Numbered from the stretch's first letter, positions 42,219-52,400 are shown. The stretch is DNA of 64,000 nucleotides from Natranaeroarchaeum aerophilus (GCF_023638055.1 NZ_JAKRVY010000006.1:124001-188000), one strand, 5' to 3'. Numbers and translations are program-made. Notes: a model not told the origin generated them from the sequence alone.

Positions 42219-43131
42219 AGAGGACATTCCGCTGGATATCACGGGTCACGACTCTCGCTCGGACAGCGAATCGCCGCTGCCCGAGGAGTTTGTCGACGAC
42301 GAAGGGGATACGGGAAACGGTGACGACGTGACGGATACGGACGAGGACGGGGTCGAACCCGTCGAGTTGCTCGTCGGGATGGCCGAAGACGGCGAGATCG
42401 ACCCGTGGGATATCGACATCGTCGCGGTCACCGACAAGTACCTCGATCTACTCGACGAAGCTGACCTCCGGACATCGGGACGAGCGCTGTTTTACGCGAG
42501 CGTCCTGTTGCGGATGAAAGGCGACCAGCTGCTTGCGGGGCCCGACGAGTCCGATCCGGAGCCCGAGCCATGGGAAACCGCCTTCGAGGAGGCTCCAGCC
42601 GATGCTCCCGCCGGGATCGATCCAGTTGCAGGACTCGAAGCCGAGATGGAGCGTCGGCTCGACCGCAAGAGTGCGCGTGGGAATCCCGAGACCCTGGACG
42701 AACTGGTCCGGGAACTGCGCGAGGCCGAGCGCAACTCGCGGTGGAAAGAATCCCGCGAGTACGACACCAGCGGCTCGCCACAGGGGTTCCAGCGCGGCAC
42801 CCAGACGCTGGATTACCACTCGGGTGATGATTTCCGGGCCGACGAAGAGCCGACCGAGGCGGAAGTAACCAGCAACACCCACGGTGAGGACATCGAGACG
42901 GTAATCGAGGACGTCCATGCGACGCTGCGCGAACAGTACGAGGCGGGGCGTGCGGAGGTGCTCTACGCCGAAATTTCGACCGCGGGTGGCAGCCGCGTGA
43001 TGACGTATTTATCCTTGCTCTTTCTGGCGAACCGCGGGCACGTCCGGCTCGAACAGGACGAGCTGTTCGGCGACCTCTGGGTTCGGGATCCGAACGCGGT
43101 GACCGGCAGTGAAGAGGCAGTGGCGGACTGA
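42211..43131 (+). CDS. scpA: Segregation and condensation protein ScpA (kleisin)
   Basis: 306 aa. An acidic ~45-residue lead, then the kleisin N-terminal domain (EPVELLVGMAEDGEIDPWDIDIVAVTDKYL), a charged linker and a C-terminal winged helix (VLYAEISTAGGSRVMTYLSLLFLANRGHV). It closes the Smc ring. The start overlaps smc by 8 bp. No scpB follows, unlike bacteria. Confidence 0.94.
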   Translation: MTEEDIPLDITGHDSRSDSESPLPEEFVDDEGDTGNGDDVTDTDEDGVEPVELLVGMAEDGEIDPWDIDIVAVTDKYLDLLDEADLRTSGRALFYASVLLRMKGDQLLAGPDESDPEPEPWETAFEEAPADAPAGIDPVAGLEAEMERRLDRKSARGNPETLDELVRELREAERNSRWKESREYDTSGSPQGFQRGTQTLDYHSGDDFRADEEPTEAEVTSNTHGEDIETVIEDVHATLREQYEAGRAEVLYAEISTAGGSRVMTYLSLLFLANRGHVRLEQDELFGDLWVRDPNAVTGSEEAVAD

Positions 43132-43180
43132 CGAACCTCCGATCCCAGATTCGTTACTCATTCCATTTGAGAGAAAGTGT

Positions 43181-43187
43181 TATATTT
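43181..43187 (+). promoter_or_regulatory. TATA element for the 36-aa gene at 43209
   Basis: TATATTT, 22-28 bases before the ATG, fits a leaderless transcript. Confidence 0.5.
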
Positions 43188-43208
43188 TGTCGTGGTGTAT
43201 GGTATCGT

Positions 43209-43319
43209 ATGACACCCGAACGAATGCGTGAGCGGCTCGAAGAATCGGGAGACAGAATCGATCTCGACCGCTACGTCACTGCACTCCAGTACGTGCGGGA
43301 CGACGGGCGGCGTCGGTGA
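43209..43319 (+). CDS. 36-aa charged protein
   Basis: A frame of 36 codons with a helical, charged sequence (MTPERMRERLEESGDRID, then LDRYVTALQYVRDD) ending in RRR. It has a well-placed TATA element and its own interval between scpA and the convergent phosphoribosyltransferase gene. No family is recognised; small size keeps the confidence moderate. Confidence 0.5.
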   Translation: MTPERMRERLEESGDRIDLDRYVTALQYVRDDGRRR

Positions 43320-43344
43320 GCTGTGGAGCGGTAGACGGTCCCGT

Positions 43345-44052
43345 TCAGGAGAGCCGCCAGCAGTCCTCGCCCGCGTCAGTAGTTCCGGCGTACTCGATCT
43401 CTTCACGGCGTTCCATCTCGGTGAGCACCTCGTCCATCCGACCGGGCTGTGCGATCTCCATCTCGATGCGCTGGACGTCGTGGAATGCGGCGAGATGGTG
43501 TCGCAACGACTCCTCGTCGAACGTCTCCTGATCGGCTTTCTCCATCACGCCGGTGAGGAGATCGATCATATCCTCGATGAAGTTCCAGGGATAGACGATC
43601 CACGCCCACTCGTCGAGTCGCTCCCCGACGAAGTCGGGCTGGAACTCGCTTGTACCGAGCAACTGGAGCGTCGCCGTTCGGACCTCGCCGGGGTTTCGCT
43701 CCTCGACGTACTCCTCGGCGCGTTTGATCGAGCCACCGGTGTCGGCGATGTCGTCGATGATCAACACGTCCTTACCCTCGACGCTTCCCTCGGGCATCGG
43801 ATAGCGGACCTGTGGCTCGTCGGCTTTCTGTCCGGTGCCGACGTAGTGTTCCATCTTCAGGCTCGCCAGATCGTCGAGTCCAAGGAAGTCACAGAGACAT
43901 CGCCCGGCGAACCATCCCCCACGGGCGAGCGCGACGACAACGTCCGGCTCGAACTCGGCGGTCTTGATGTCGTCGCTGACCTCGCGACAGAGCCCGTAAA
44001 TGTACTCCCAGTCGGTAATCGTGCAGTTGAAGTCGTCCGGAAGGTCGGACAT
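43345..44052 (-). CDS. Phosphoribosyltransferase (purine salvage type)
   Basis: 235 aa from ATG 44052 (MSDLPDDFNCT). PRPP-binding loop VLIIDDIADTGGS near 95 and VVALARGGWFAGRCL near 40 mark a type I phosphoribosyltransferase. The C-terminal third is an extra helical region. Haloarchaeal relatives act on guanine/xanthine or related bases; the base is not certain. Single gene. Confidence 0.85.
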   Translation of the reverse strand: MSDLPDDFNCTITDWEYIYGLCREVSDDIKTAEFEPDVVVALARGGWFAGRCLCDFLGLDDLASLKMEHYVGTGQKADEPQVRYPMPEGSVEGKDVLIIDDIADTGGSIKRAEEYVEERNPGEVRTATLQLLGTSEFQPDFVGERLDEWAWIVYPWNFIEDMIDLLTGVMEKADQETFDEESLRHHLAAFHDVQRIEMEIAQPGRMDEVLTEMERREEIEYAGTTDAGEDCWRLS

Positions 44053-44195
44053 CGGTATCACTCGGTAGGTCACACCGCAGTCTCTAAAGCAGTTGGGTTT
44101 GCGGTCGGACCGGCGGATCCACTCGCCGTACCGGGAGCGCCACCCCTTTTCCCGCGGTCGTCACCACTAATGCAGTGGTCCCCGTGTGTCCTGCC

Positions 44196-45107
44196 ATGAA
44201 CGACGAGGAGACGATCGAAGTCAGTCTGGTCGACGCGTTCACCGAGGAGCCACTGACCGGCAACGCCGCGGGAGTCGTCACCGAGGCAGACGATCTCGCG
44301 GACGAGCAGATGCAGGCCATCGCCCGGGAGCTATCGGTGAGCGAAACGGCGTTCGTAAGCGAGAGCGACGAGGCGGATCGGGCAATTCGCTACTTTACGC
44401 CGCAAGAAGAGGTCGATCTCTGCGGCCACGCGACTGTCGCCATGCACGCCCACCTGACCGAAACTGGCGCGATCGAACCGGGAACCCACACGCTCGCGAC
44501 GAACGTCGGCAGTATCGAGATCGAGGTTACCGACGACGGCGTCGTCTGGATGGGCGGTGACTCTCCGACGGTACGGCCGGTCGAGATCGAGTACGGACGA
44601 CTGGCTGACGCGCTCGGGATCGACGAGATTGCGCTCAGCGAACCGGGGGTCGAACTGTCGCCCGCCGTCGCCTCGACCGGTGAACCGTTCCTGATGGTCC
44701 CGGTCACGTATCTTCAGGCGTTGCTAAACGCCGAACCGGACGACGCCGCGATCGACGAACTCTGTGCCGCGGTCGACGCCACCGGGATCTACGCGTTCAC
44801 GTTCGACGCGCTCGATCCCGACTCGACGCTGCACGCCCGGGCGTTCGCGTCGCCGGTGGGCATATCGGAAGATCCCGTAACGGGGACAGCAAGCGCGGCA
44901 GCCGGAGCCTACCTCCGAGAGATGAACGCCTTTGGGGGCGAGCTTCCCGAGGAGATGCTGTTCGAGCAAGGGCACGTGCTAGATCGTCCGGGCACAGTTC
45001 GCGTTCGGGTGGGTGACGGGATTCGGGTCGGCGGCCACGCGGTTACTTCTCTGGAGGGTGAACTGGCGGTTCCGCCGGCCGAAGACGACGAGATCGTCGA
45101 GGTGTAG
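44196..45107 (+). CDS. PhzF-family isomerase-like protein
   Basis: 303 aa from ATG 44196 (MNDEETIEVSLVDAF). PhzF fold with catalytic Glu in LSVSETAFV near 52; further motifs FTPQEEVDLCGHATVAMHAHL near 72 and EDPVTGTASAAAGAYL near 223. Family members isomerise or epimerise small acids; here there is no phenazine cluster, so the substrate is unknown. Confidence 0.9.
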   Translation: MNDEETIEVSLVDAFTEEPLTGNAAGVVTEADDLADEQMQAIARELSVSETAFVSESDEADRAIRYFTPQEEVDLCGHATVAMHAHLTETGAIEPGTHTLATNVGSIEIEVTDDGVVWMGGDSPTVRPVEIEYGRLADALGIDEIALSEPGVELSPAVASTGEPFLMVPVTYLQALLNAEPDDAAIDELCAAVDATGIYAFTFDALDPDSTLHARAFASPVGISEDPVTGTASAAAGAYLREMNAFGGELPEEMLFEQGHVLDRPGTVRVRVGDGIRVGGHAVTSLEGELAVPPAEDDEIVEV

Positions 45108-45126
45108 TTGGAACGGGTCGGTCCCG

Positions 45127-45651
45127 CTACTGATTGTCTGTCGGCGTGTTCGTCGGCTGGTCGGGCGTCGGCGGCTCGTCGCCAGTATCCGGTTCGGTCG
45201 GCGTCGGATCGCCCTCGTCCTCCAGATCAGTCGTCAGGGCCTCGGCGTGTTCGTCGACGCCGAGGCGACCGACCTGCTGGCGCGTCGTCTCGACGTCGGC
45301 GTGGATGTCGGCGAGTCGGTCGTCCAGCACGTCGAGGATCTCACTTTTGACCGTCTGGGTGTCGAACCGATCGGCCATCTCCGACTCCGTGGCCTCCGTA
45401 AGCGTCATGTAGAACGCTGCGGTCTTGCCGATCTGCCAGACCACGAATCCAAACAGGATCAACAGGGATCCGAGCACGATGTTCGTAATCTCGATCGATC
45501 CCCCACCGGACTGGCCCGGGAGCTGACTCATGACGATGTCTACGAAGCCGAACCACACTCCTGTCACGGCGAGCGCGAGGCCGAGAAGGAACGAGACGAG
45601 TGCGATACCACGGTAGTAGATTGTCCATCGTAACGCTTCTGTCAGTTGCAT
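45127..45651 (-). CDS. Membrane protein with acidic C-terminal tail
   Basis: 174 aa. Two hydrophobic helices (about 14-38 and 56-78), a cytoplasmic helical region with MADRFDTQTVKSEILDVLDD that looks coiled-coil-forming, and a Pro/Thr/Asp-rich end. Function unknown. A TATA-like element on the minus strand (GTTTATTAAG, 45674-45683) lies 23-32 bases before the start. Confidence 0.75.
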   Translation of the reverse strand: MQLTEALRWTIYYRGIALVSFLLGLALAVTGVWFGFVDIVMSQLPGQSGGGSIEITNIVLGSLLILFGFVVWQIGKTAAFYMTLTEATESEMADRFDTQTVKSEILDVLDDRLADIHADVETTRQQVGRLGVDEHAEALTTDLEDEGDPTPTEPDTGDEPPTPDQPTNTPTDNQ

Positions 45652-45673
45652 CGCCGGAAACCATTCACTCTGA

Positions 45674-45683
45674 CTTAATAAAC
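45674..45683 (-). promoter_or_regulatory. TATA element for the membrane protein gene
   Basis: On the minus strand this reads GTTTATTAAG, centred about 28 bases before the start at 45651. Confidence 0.5.
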
Positions 45684-45720
45684 GTTGGTCGGAAGATCTA
45701 TTCAGGGGCTGTGGAAGAGC

Positions 45721-45736
45721 TACTCGCTACCGAGTA
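45721..45736 (+). promoter_or_regulatory. TrmB-type operator of ppsA
   Basis: TACT-CGCTACC-GAGTA matches the TACT-N7/8-GAGTA site known for the haloarchaeal sugar regulator TrmB, and extends to the dyad CTACTCG/CGAGTAG. It lies 61-76 bases before the ppsA start, upstream of a second AT-rich element, the position expected for activation of gluconeogenic genes when glucose is scarce. The match to the published consensus is from memory. Confidence 0.72.
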
Positions 45737-45758
45737 GTATTTATCATGATCGTTCCGG

Positions 45759-45767
45759 TAAATTATT
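45759..45767 (+). promoter_or_regulatory. TATA element of ppsA
   Basis: TAAATTATT, 30-38 bases before the ATG at 45797. A second candidate, TAGTATTTAT at 45735-45744, overlaps the TrmB-type site. Confidence 0.45.
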
Positions 45768-45796
45768 GTCTTCGCTCGTAATCACTCCGAGTACAG

Positions 45797-48139
45797 ATGC
45801 CAGTATATTGGCTGGACGAGATAGGGGGAGACGATCTGGATATTGTCGGTGGTAAAGGAGCATCGCTCGGCGAGATGACGGGAGCGGGCCTCCCCGTTCC
45901 GCCGGGGTTCGTGGTTAGTGCCGGAACGTATCGGCTGTTTATCGAAGAGGCGGGTATCGACGACGAACTGTTCTCCGTCGTCGACGTCGATGTCGAAGAT
46001 TCGGCTGTGCTGGCCGATGCAGCGGAGCGAGCGCAGACGCTGATCGTCGAGACGGAGTTCCCCGAGGATGTACGGACGGAGATACTCGACGCGTACCGTT
46101 CGATCGGAGTCAGTGACGGGAGTGAACGAACGGAGCCGTTCGTCGCGGTCCGGTCGAGTGCAACAGCAGAGGACCTGCCGGACGCGAGTTTCGCTGGGCA
46201 ACAGGAGACGTTTCTCAATATCCGCGAGGAGGGCCTGCTCGAACGGATCCGCGAGTGCTGGGCATCGCTGTTCACACAGCGGGCGATCTACTACCGGCAG
46301 AAACAGGGGTTCGACCACAGGAGCGTAAACATCGCAGTCGTTGTCCAGCGAATGGTGGACGCGGATCGGAGCGGTGTGCTCTTTACGAGTCACCCCTCGA
46401 CAGGGGATCCCAGAATGATCGTCGAGGCGGCGTGGGGACTGGGCGAGGCCGTCGTCTCTGGTGCCGTCTCGCCGGACAACTACGTGATTGATCGAGCGGA
46501 CGGGGATGTCCTCACCGCGACGGTCGCGGACAAGAAGGTCATGCACGTCAGAGACGCAGAAACCGGTGAGACTGTCGAGAGCTCCGTTCCCGAACACCGG
46601 CGACAGCAACGGGTCCTCTCGGACGAGGAGCTCCACGAACTGGTCGCCCTCGGCGAGCGCGTCGAAGACCACTACGGAAGCCCACAGGACGTCGAGTGGG
46701 CGATCGTGGACGGCGAGCTATTTTTGCTTCAGTCCCGTCCCATCACGACGATCGGCGAGGGAGAGGACCGGGAGGGCGTGACCGCATCGACTACTGACGT
46801 ACTCGATACTGGCACACCAGACAGTGGTACAACCGATGGGAGCGGGACGGTTTCGGAGGAGACGGGTGAAGGCGAGGAGCTTATCAACGGACTCGGTGCG
46901 AGTCCGGGAACGGTCACGGGTCCGGTACGGGTCGTCGACAGGCTCGACGAACTCGACAGGGTCAACGAGGGCGACGTAATCGTGACCGAGATGACGACGC
47001 CAGACATGGTCCCTGCGATGAAACGGGCTGCAGGGATCGTCACCGACGAAGGTGGGATGACGAGCCATGCGGCGATCATCTCCCGGGAGCTGGGCGTGCC
47101 CGCCGTGGTCGGAACGCAGAGTGCGACGGTCCAGCTTGATGACGGGCAGGTAGTCACTCTCGACGGCAAGCGGGGAGCCATCACGAGTGGAACCAGCGCG
47201 AGTAGTTCGGAGCCCACCCCAGATGTCGAGGCGATGCCCGCGGAGACGAAGCCGATGACCGCGACCGAGGTAAAAGTCAACCTCTCGGTCCCGGACGCTG
47301 CGGAACGTGCGGCCGCGCTGGGTGCGGATGGTGTCGGACTGCTACGGATCGAACACATGGTGCTGTCGCTCGACAAGACGCCCGAGCGCTACGTTGCTGA
47401 TCACGGTGCCGACGCGTACGTCGACGAACTGATCGACGGGATTCGAACGGTCGCAGATGCGTTTTACCCCCGCTCCGTCCGGGTCCGGACGCTCGACGCG
47501 CCAACCGACGAGTTCCGTGAACTACAGGGTGGGGACGACGAACCCCACGAGCACAATCCGATGCTCGGCTACCGGGGGATCAGGCGGAGCCTCGACAGGC
47601 CAGACGTGTTCCGTCACGAACTTGAGGCCGTAAAGCGCCTGCACGAGATGGGCTACGATAACATCGAGATAATGTTCCCGCTCGTGACCGATGCGGATGA
47701 CGTGCGTCGTGTTCGTTCTCTGCTGTCGGAGGTCGGGATCGATCCGGACAAACGTAACTGGGGCGTGATGATCGAGACGCCTGCGAGCGCGCTTCAGATC
47801 GAGGAAATAGCGGATGAAGGGATCGACTTCGCCTCGTTCGGGACGAACGATCTCACCCAGTACACGCTTGCCGTCGACCGAAACAACGAGGTCGTCGCGG
47901 ATCGGTTCGACGAACTTCACCCGGCAGTGCTTGAGCTGATAGAGTCGACGATTGCAACCTGTCGCGAACACGGCGTCGACACCAGCATCTGTGGGCAGGC
48001 CGGATCGAAACCGGAGATGGTCGAGTTTCTCGTCAAGGCGGGCGTCTCCTCGATCAGTGCGAATATCGACGCGGTGCGGGACGTCCAGCGGGAAATAAAA
48101 CGGGTTGAGCAGCGCCTACTCCTCGACTCCGTCCGGTGA
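45797..48139 (+). CDS. ppsA: Phosphoenolpyruvate synthase
   Basis: 780 aa. Converts pyruvate and ATP to phosphoenolpyruvate, AMP and phosphate, the entry step of gluconeogenesis. Order: ATP-grasp domain (VGGKGASLGEMTGAGLPVPPG; RSSATAEDLPDASFAGQQET), phosphohistidine domain with the active His in DEGGMTSHAAIISRELG near 417, and a PEP-binding barrel (MLGYRGIRRSL; FGTNDLTQYTLAVDR; the Cys in SICGQAGSKPEM). A Thr/Gly/Ser-rich linker of about 40 residues joins the first two domains. A TrmB-type operator precedes it. Confidence 0.96.
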   Translation: MPVYWLDEIGGDDLDIVGGKGASLGEMTGAGLPVPPGFVVSAGTYRLFIEEAGIDDELFSVVDVDVEDSAVLADAAERAQTLIVETEFPEDVRTEILDAYRSIGVSDGSERTEPFVAVRSSATAEDLPDASFAGQQETFLNIREEGLLERIRECWASLFTQRAIYYRQKQGFDHRSVNIAVVVQRMVDADRSGVLFTSHPSTGDPRMIVEAAWGLGEAVVSGAVSPDNYVIDRADGDVLTATVADKKVMHVRDAETGETVESSVPEHRRQQRVLSDEELHELVALGERVEDHYGSPQDVEWAIVDGELFLLQSRPITTIGEGEDREGVTASTTDVLDTGTPDSGTTDGSGTVSEETGEGEELINGLGASPGTVTGPVRVVDRLDELDRVNEGDVIVTEMTTPDMVPAMKRAAGIVTDEGGMTSHAAIISRELGVPAVVGTQSATVQLDDGQVVTLDGKRGAITSGTSASSSEPTPDVEAMPAETKPMTATEVKVNLSVPDAAERAAALGADGVGLLRIEHMVLSLDKTPERYVADHGADAYVDELIDGIRTVADAFYPRSVRVRTLDAPTDEFRELQGGDDEPHEHNPMLGYRGIRRSLDRPDVFRHELEAVKRLHEMGYDNIEIMFPLVTDADDVRRVRSLLSEVGIDPDKRNWGVMIETPASALQIEEIADEGIDFASFGTNDLTQYTLAVDRNNEVVADRFDELHPAVLELIESTIATCREHGVDTSICGQAGSKPEMVEFLVKAGVSSISANIDAVRDVQREIKRVEQRLLLDSVR

Positions 48140-48183
48140 ACTGACCGAATCGACCGGTAGCCCCCACGCTTTTCCGTGCTGTC

Positions 48184-48381
48184 GTGGCTGATTCACAGGA
48201 GTGGCAAGATCGGGACGAACTCGTTTAGGATGCCGATCAGCACCCGGATGGACGTGTCCAGCTAGCTGAGGAGGAGTTGCGTTCCGAGTCGTTCCCCGTC
48301 GTCGAAACTGTACGTTTATTGGGATCGGCACGAAAGACCGCGGGCATGAGCGATGCGGATTCACGAGGGTCGAGTCGATGA
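48184..48381 (+). other. Interval before pantoate kinase with a decayed frame and a mini-ORF
   Basis: One frame reads as ordinary haloarchaeal coding sequence but is broken by a TAG at 48226-48228: before it VADSQEWQDRDELV, after it HPDGRVQLAEEELRSE and SFPVVETVRLLG. The frame runs into an 11-codon ORF starting at ATG 48346 (MSDADSRGSSR) that stops at 48379-48381 and overlaps the pantoate kinase ATG (ATGA). A TATA-like TTTATT at about 48315 is 26-31 bases before 48346, so the transcript may begin at the mini-ORF, which could couple translation. The homology of the broken frame is unknown. Confidence 0.35.
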
Positions 48382-49205
48382 CCGACGAAGCGACGGTGTT
48401 CGTCCCGGGACATATTACGGGATTTTTCACCATCTCGGAGGACGACGATCCGACGAAAGCCGGGTCACAGGGCGCTGGCCTGGCACTGTCCGATGGCGTG
48501 ACCGTCACCGTGCGGGCGGCCGACGAGCGTGCCGTGTATCTCGACGATACCAGTATCGAGGTCGAATCGGTCGACCGCGTCCTCGACGCCCTGAACGCGG
48601 ACGTGCTCGTCGATGCAGAAAGCGACCTGCCGCTGGGTGCTGGGTTTGGTGTTTCGGGGGCACTCGCGCTGGGGGCAGCGATTGCGACCAATCGGGTTCT
48701 GGATCGGGGGCTCTCGGAGAACGAATTGATCACTATCGCACACGGTGCGGAAGTACAGGCGGGGACTGGCCTCGGCGATGTCGTTGCCCAGGCGAAAGGC
48801 GGGATTCCGATCAGACTCGAACCGGGCGGCCCACAGCACAACATGCTCGATGCGGTTCCATCGCGCGCCCGAGTAGAATACCTGCACTATGACGAGCTAT
48901 CGACGGAGTCGGTGCTCGACGAGCGCGGCGAGCAGCTCAACAGCGCCGGAGAAAAGGCACTCTCACTGCTCGTACAGGAACCGACCCTTTCGAGTTTCAT
49001 CTACGCCTCGCGTGGGTTCGCACGGGAAGCAGAGTTACTGACGCCACGGGTCGCCACAGTCATCGACGATGTCAGCGACGCTGGCGGTCAGGCCTCCATG
49101 GCGATGCTCGGTGAAACGGTGTTCGCACTGGGATCGGGACTCTCCGATGCGGGCTACGAGCCGGAAAGCTGTAGCACGTATCCGGCTGGCGCAGTGTTCC
49201 AGTGA
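48378..49205 (+). CDS. Pantoate kinase
   Basis: 275-aa GHMP-superfamily kinase of the archaeal coenzyme A pathway; phosphorylates pantoate before condensation with beta-alanine. VFVPGHITGFFTI at the N-terminus is diagnostic for this branch; the ATP-binding LPLGAGFGVSGALALGAAI lies near 82-100, and QAGTGLGDVVAQAKGG near 132. No partner ligase gene is adjacent. The start is the ATG that overlaps the upstream mini-ORF stop. Confidence 0.92.
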   Translation: MTDEATVFVPGHITGFFTISEDDDPTKAGSQGAGLALSDGVTVTVRAADERAVYLDDTSIEVESVDRVLDALNADVLVDAESDLPLGAGFGVSGALALGAAIATNRVLDRGLSENELITIAHGAEVQAGTGLGDVVAQAKGGIPIRLEPGGPQHNMLDAVPSRARVEYLHYDELSTESVLDERGEQLNSAGEKALSLLVQEPTLSSFIYASRGFAREAELLTPRVATVIDDVSDAGGQASMAMLGETVFALGSGLSDAGYEPESCSTYPAGAVFQ

Positions 49206-49454
49206 CTCCAGATGCCGAACTGGAAGTGAGGACATGTGAACTTTTCAATCGGTGAATGACACCTCTCGTTCCCTGGGGTTGATTTTTCATATAACTACTA
49301 TACACAGCAAAAATTTTTGCTTTTGAATCAGCAAACTACATCACATAGCGTCTACAACCGGATATATCGCGAAACTGCAGTCGTTGCATCTCCAGTTATC
49401 ATTAATAATAATTGCCGGAAGGTTTTTTGATTGATCAGGTAAAGGTGGTAGCGA
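49206..49454 (+). promoter_or_regulatory. AT-rich promoter region of the pilus operon
   Basis: 249 bp without a gene. It is strongly AT-rich from 49285 to 49435, in contrast to the surroundings, and includes the perfect palindrome GCAAAAATTTTTGC at 49307-49320, an ATTAATAATAATT run near 49399-49411 and TTTTTTGATTGATC near 49422. The start codon at 49455 is 14-50 bases beyond these, so the promoter is here. Confidence 0.6.
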
Positions 49455-52400
49455 ATGGCTATTGATGACGCCGACCAGTCGGGGTCACGTGGATTCGAAT
49501 CCGCCGATGAGTCGGCCGCTCCCGCCGAGGACGAGCAGGAGTCGTCCTCGGATGCTGTGCGTGTCGGGGAGTACACGTGGGCCGATTTTATGGAGGAGTT
49601 TGGCTACGGTGATGAAGTCGACGATCTCTATCCGGATCCCCCCGAAGAAGAACTCGGTCTGGACAGTGGCGAAGACGAGGAGCTCGAGCCGCCGAAGCCG
49701 ACTGGCGATGACTGGCAGAATACGTCGCTCGATCCGGCCACCTATCTCGGGTTCCAGCCGGACGGCTTTACCGATGTTGTCGCCGACTTTGCCGCACCGT
49801 GGGCGAAAGACTGGGACCGGACGCTCTGGTCGTATATCGACCCGATGCAGACTGCCGCGGTCAAAGACGAGTACGAGTGGGAACACTTCAAACAGGAGTT
49901 CTACTACGAGGGCCGTGGTACGGACGTCAAAGCGCCCAAGAACTCGGATGGCGAGCCGGTTCCCTGGGAACCATCGGACTATCTGGGCTTCGATCCGGAC
50001 ACCGTAGAGGGCCGTCTACATGCCGGTGGCGACCGGGCGGAGATACTCTCCGATCTCATCGATGAACGAACGGTCAACGTTCGCGAGGAGGTCGAGGAAG
50101 ACGAGTTTTTCACTACCGACAGTGGCTACACAACGGTCGTCAATCGGTACGATCTCGAAAAGGCCGTGCCGATGGCCAAAAAGCTCCACTTTCGCGAGGA
50201 GAACCGGTACTGGGTCAACAAACCCTACGCCTTCGTCATCCTCTTTCACTCCGAGAAGGAAAACGAGAAAAAGTACTACCTGATCGAGCCCCACCAGAAC
50301 GAGATCGAGGACAATCTCCGGGACTTCCTCACTGGAAAGCTCCGGACGGCGATCAAGTACGCTGACGACGAGATAGCGACCGCCGGTGACGAGGAAAGTC
50401 GTAAGGACGTCCTTGATCGAGAGACAAAGCGGCTTCTCAGACGCTACGATCTGTTCAGCGCTACCGCCGACCAGGAAAGCGGCATCGTCGACGAAATCAA
50501 GAAGCTGATGGGGAAAGACGTCGAAGATGACGATGAGGAGCGGCAACTAGAGGGGATCGAGGTCCGCCCGGAACCCGCCGTCCTTGCCGACGATCCGGAG
50601 TCACTAACGGAGTATCAGGTCGAGAAGCTGCTCTACCTGCTGAAACGTGACTTCATCGGTTACGAGCGGATCGACGGTATCAAACACGACATCAACGTCG
50701 AGGATATCTCCTGTGACGGCTACAACTCGCCCGTCTTCGTCTATCACACCGACTACGAGCAGATTATATCGAACGTCTATCACGAGGAGGACGAACTGGA
50801 CGACTTCGTCGTCAAACTGGCCCAGCGTTCCGGGAAGGGTATCAGCAAGCGGCGTCCACAGGTCGACGCCACGCTGCCCGATGGCTCACGATCACAGCTC
50901 ACACTGGGCCGGGAAGTGTCCGACCACGGGACGAACTACACGATCCGGCAGTTCAAAGACGTCCCCTTTACGCCGATCGACCTGATCAACTGGAACACCT
51001 TCAGCCTCGACGAGATGGCCTTCCTCTGGCTCTGTATCGAGAACCACAAGAGCCTGATCTTTGCCGGCGGTACCGCATCTGGGAAGACGACCAGCCTGAA
51101 TGCAGTGTCGCTGTTCATCCCCTCGAACACCAAGATCGTCTCCATCGAGGACACCCGGGAGGTCGAGTTGCCACAGCGAAACTGGATCGCCAGCATCACT
51201 CGACCCTCCTTCTCCGACGACGACGAGGGCGACGTCGACGAGTTCGACCTGCTGGAGGCCGCACTGCGACAGCGCCCTGATTACATCGTCATGGGTGAGA
51301 TCCGTGGTGAGGAGGGTCGGACGCTGTTTCAGGTCATGTCGACCGGCCACACCACCTACACGACGTTCCACGCAGACAGCGTCGGTGAGGTGCTCAAACG
51401 GTTCACGACCGAACCGATCAACGTCTCGAAGACGATGTTCACGGCGCTGGATCTGGTCTCGATCCAGACCCAGACACGGGTACAGGGTCACAAGGTCCGT
51501 CGGAACAAGGAACTCACCGAGGTCAACCACTACGACGCCGAGAACGACGAGATCAACGTTCAGGATGTCTATCAGTGGCAGGCCGAGACCGACGAGTTCC
51601 TCAAGATGGGTGAGTCGAACACCTTAGAAGAGATCAAGTTCGATCGTGGGTGGGGTCAGGAGCGACTCGAGCGGGAGCTGGAGGAACGGCGGACGATCCT
51701 GGCGTACCTGATCAAGAACGATCTCAGCGAGTACAGCAAGGTCGCGGCGACGATCCAGGCGTACATCAACGATCCGGACACCATTCTCACGCTGATCGCC
51801 AACGGACAGCTAGAGGACAGTCTGGAGGACCTCCGCGAGATGGAAAGCGTTCTGATCGATGTCGATCCCGAAAAGGAAGCGCTTGTTCCGCGCCCATCCG
51901 CCAACGAGGAAGGGATGAACGAGGCCACAGACATTCTCGAACGCGCACAGGAGTCGATCTTCGAGGAGTATCGTGGGAAGACGCCGAGCGGACTCTCTAC
52001 CACGTTGGACGACATGGCAGAGCCGGAGGACACGGAGGTCACCGGCGAGACCGACGAGTTCGAGTTCGACGCGGCGGACGACGCGTTCGGCGTGGATGAA
52101 GACAGCTTCGACTTCGGTATGGACGATGTCGACGATCCTGGCTGGCTCTCGGAGGAGGACGGGTTCTTCTTCGGCGGCGACGATGTAACAGGGGAAGCGA
52201 GTGCGGACGCGGGCGGAGCCGATACGGTTGCAACGGATGCACGGGATGCGATCGAGAACCTTTCGGCAGAGGCTACCGATGTCGAGGATACCACGGAGTC
52301 AGGGTCCGACCTACCGGCGACCGTCCCTGACGAGGAGTCCGAAGAGACTGCGACTGCCGATTCGACCGCCCCGGACGCATCGGGAACGGCTCCCTCACCT

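Noticed and set aside
49307-49320. The GCAAAAATTTTTGC palindrome as a terminator of the pantoate kinase gene
   Set aside because: It is about 100 bp past the stop and sits within a broad AT-rich promoter region; termination cannot be told apart from promoter function, so no terminator is claimed.
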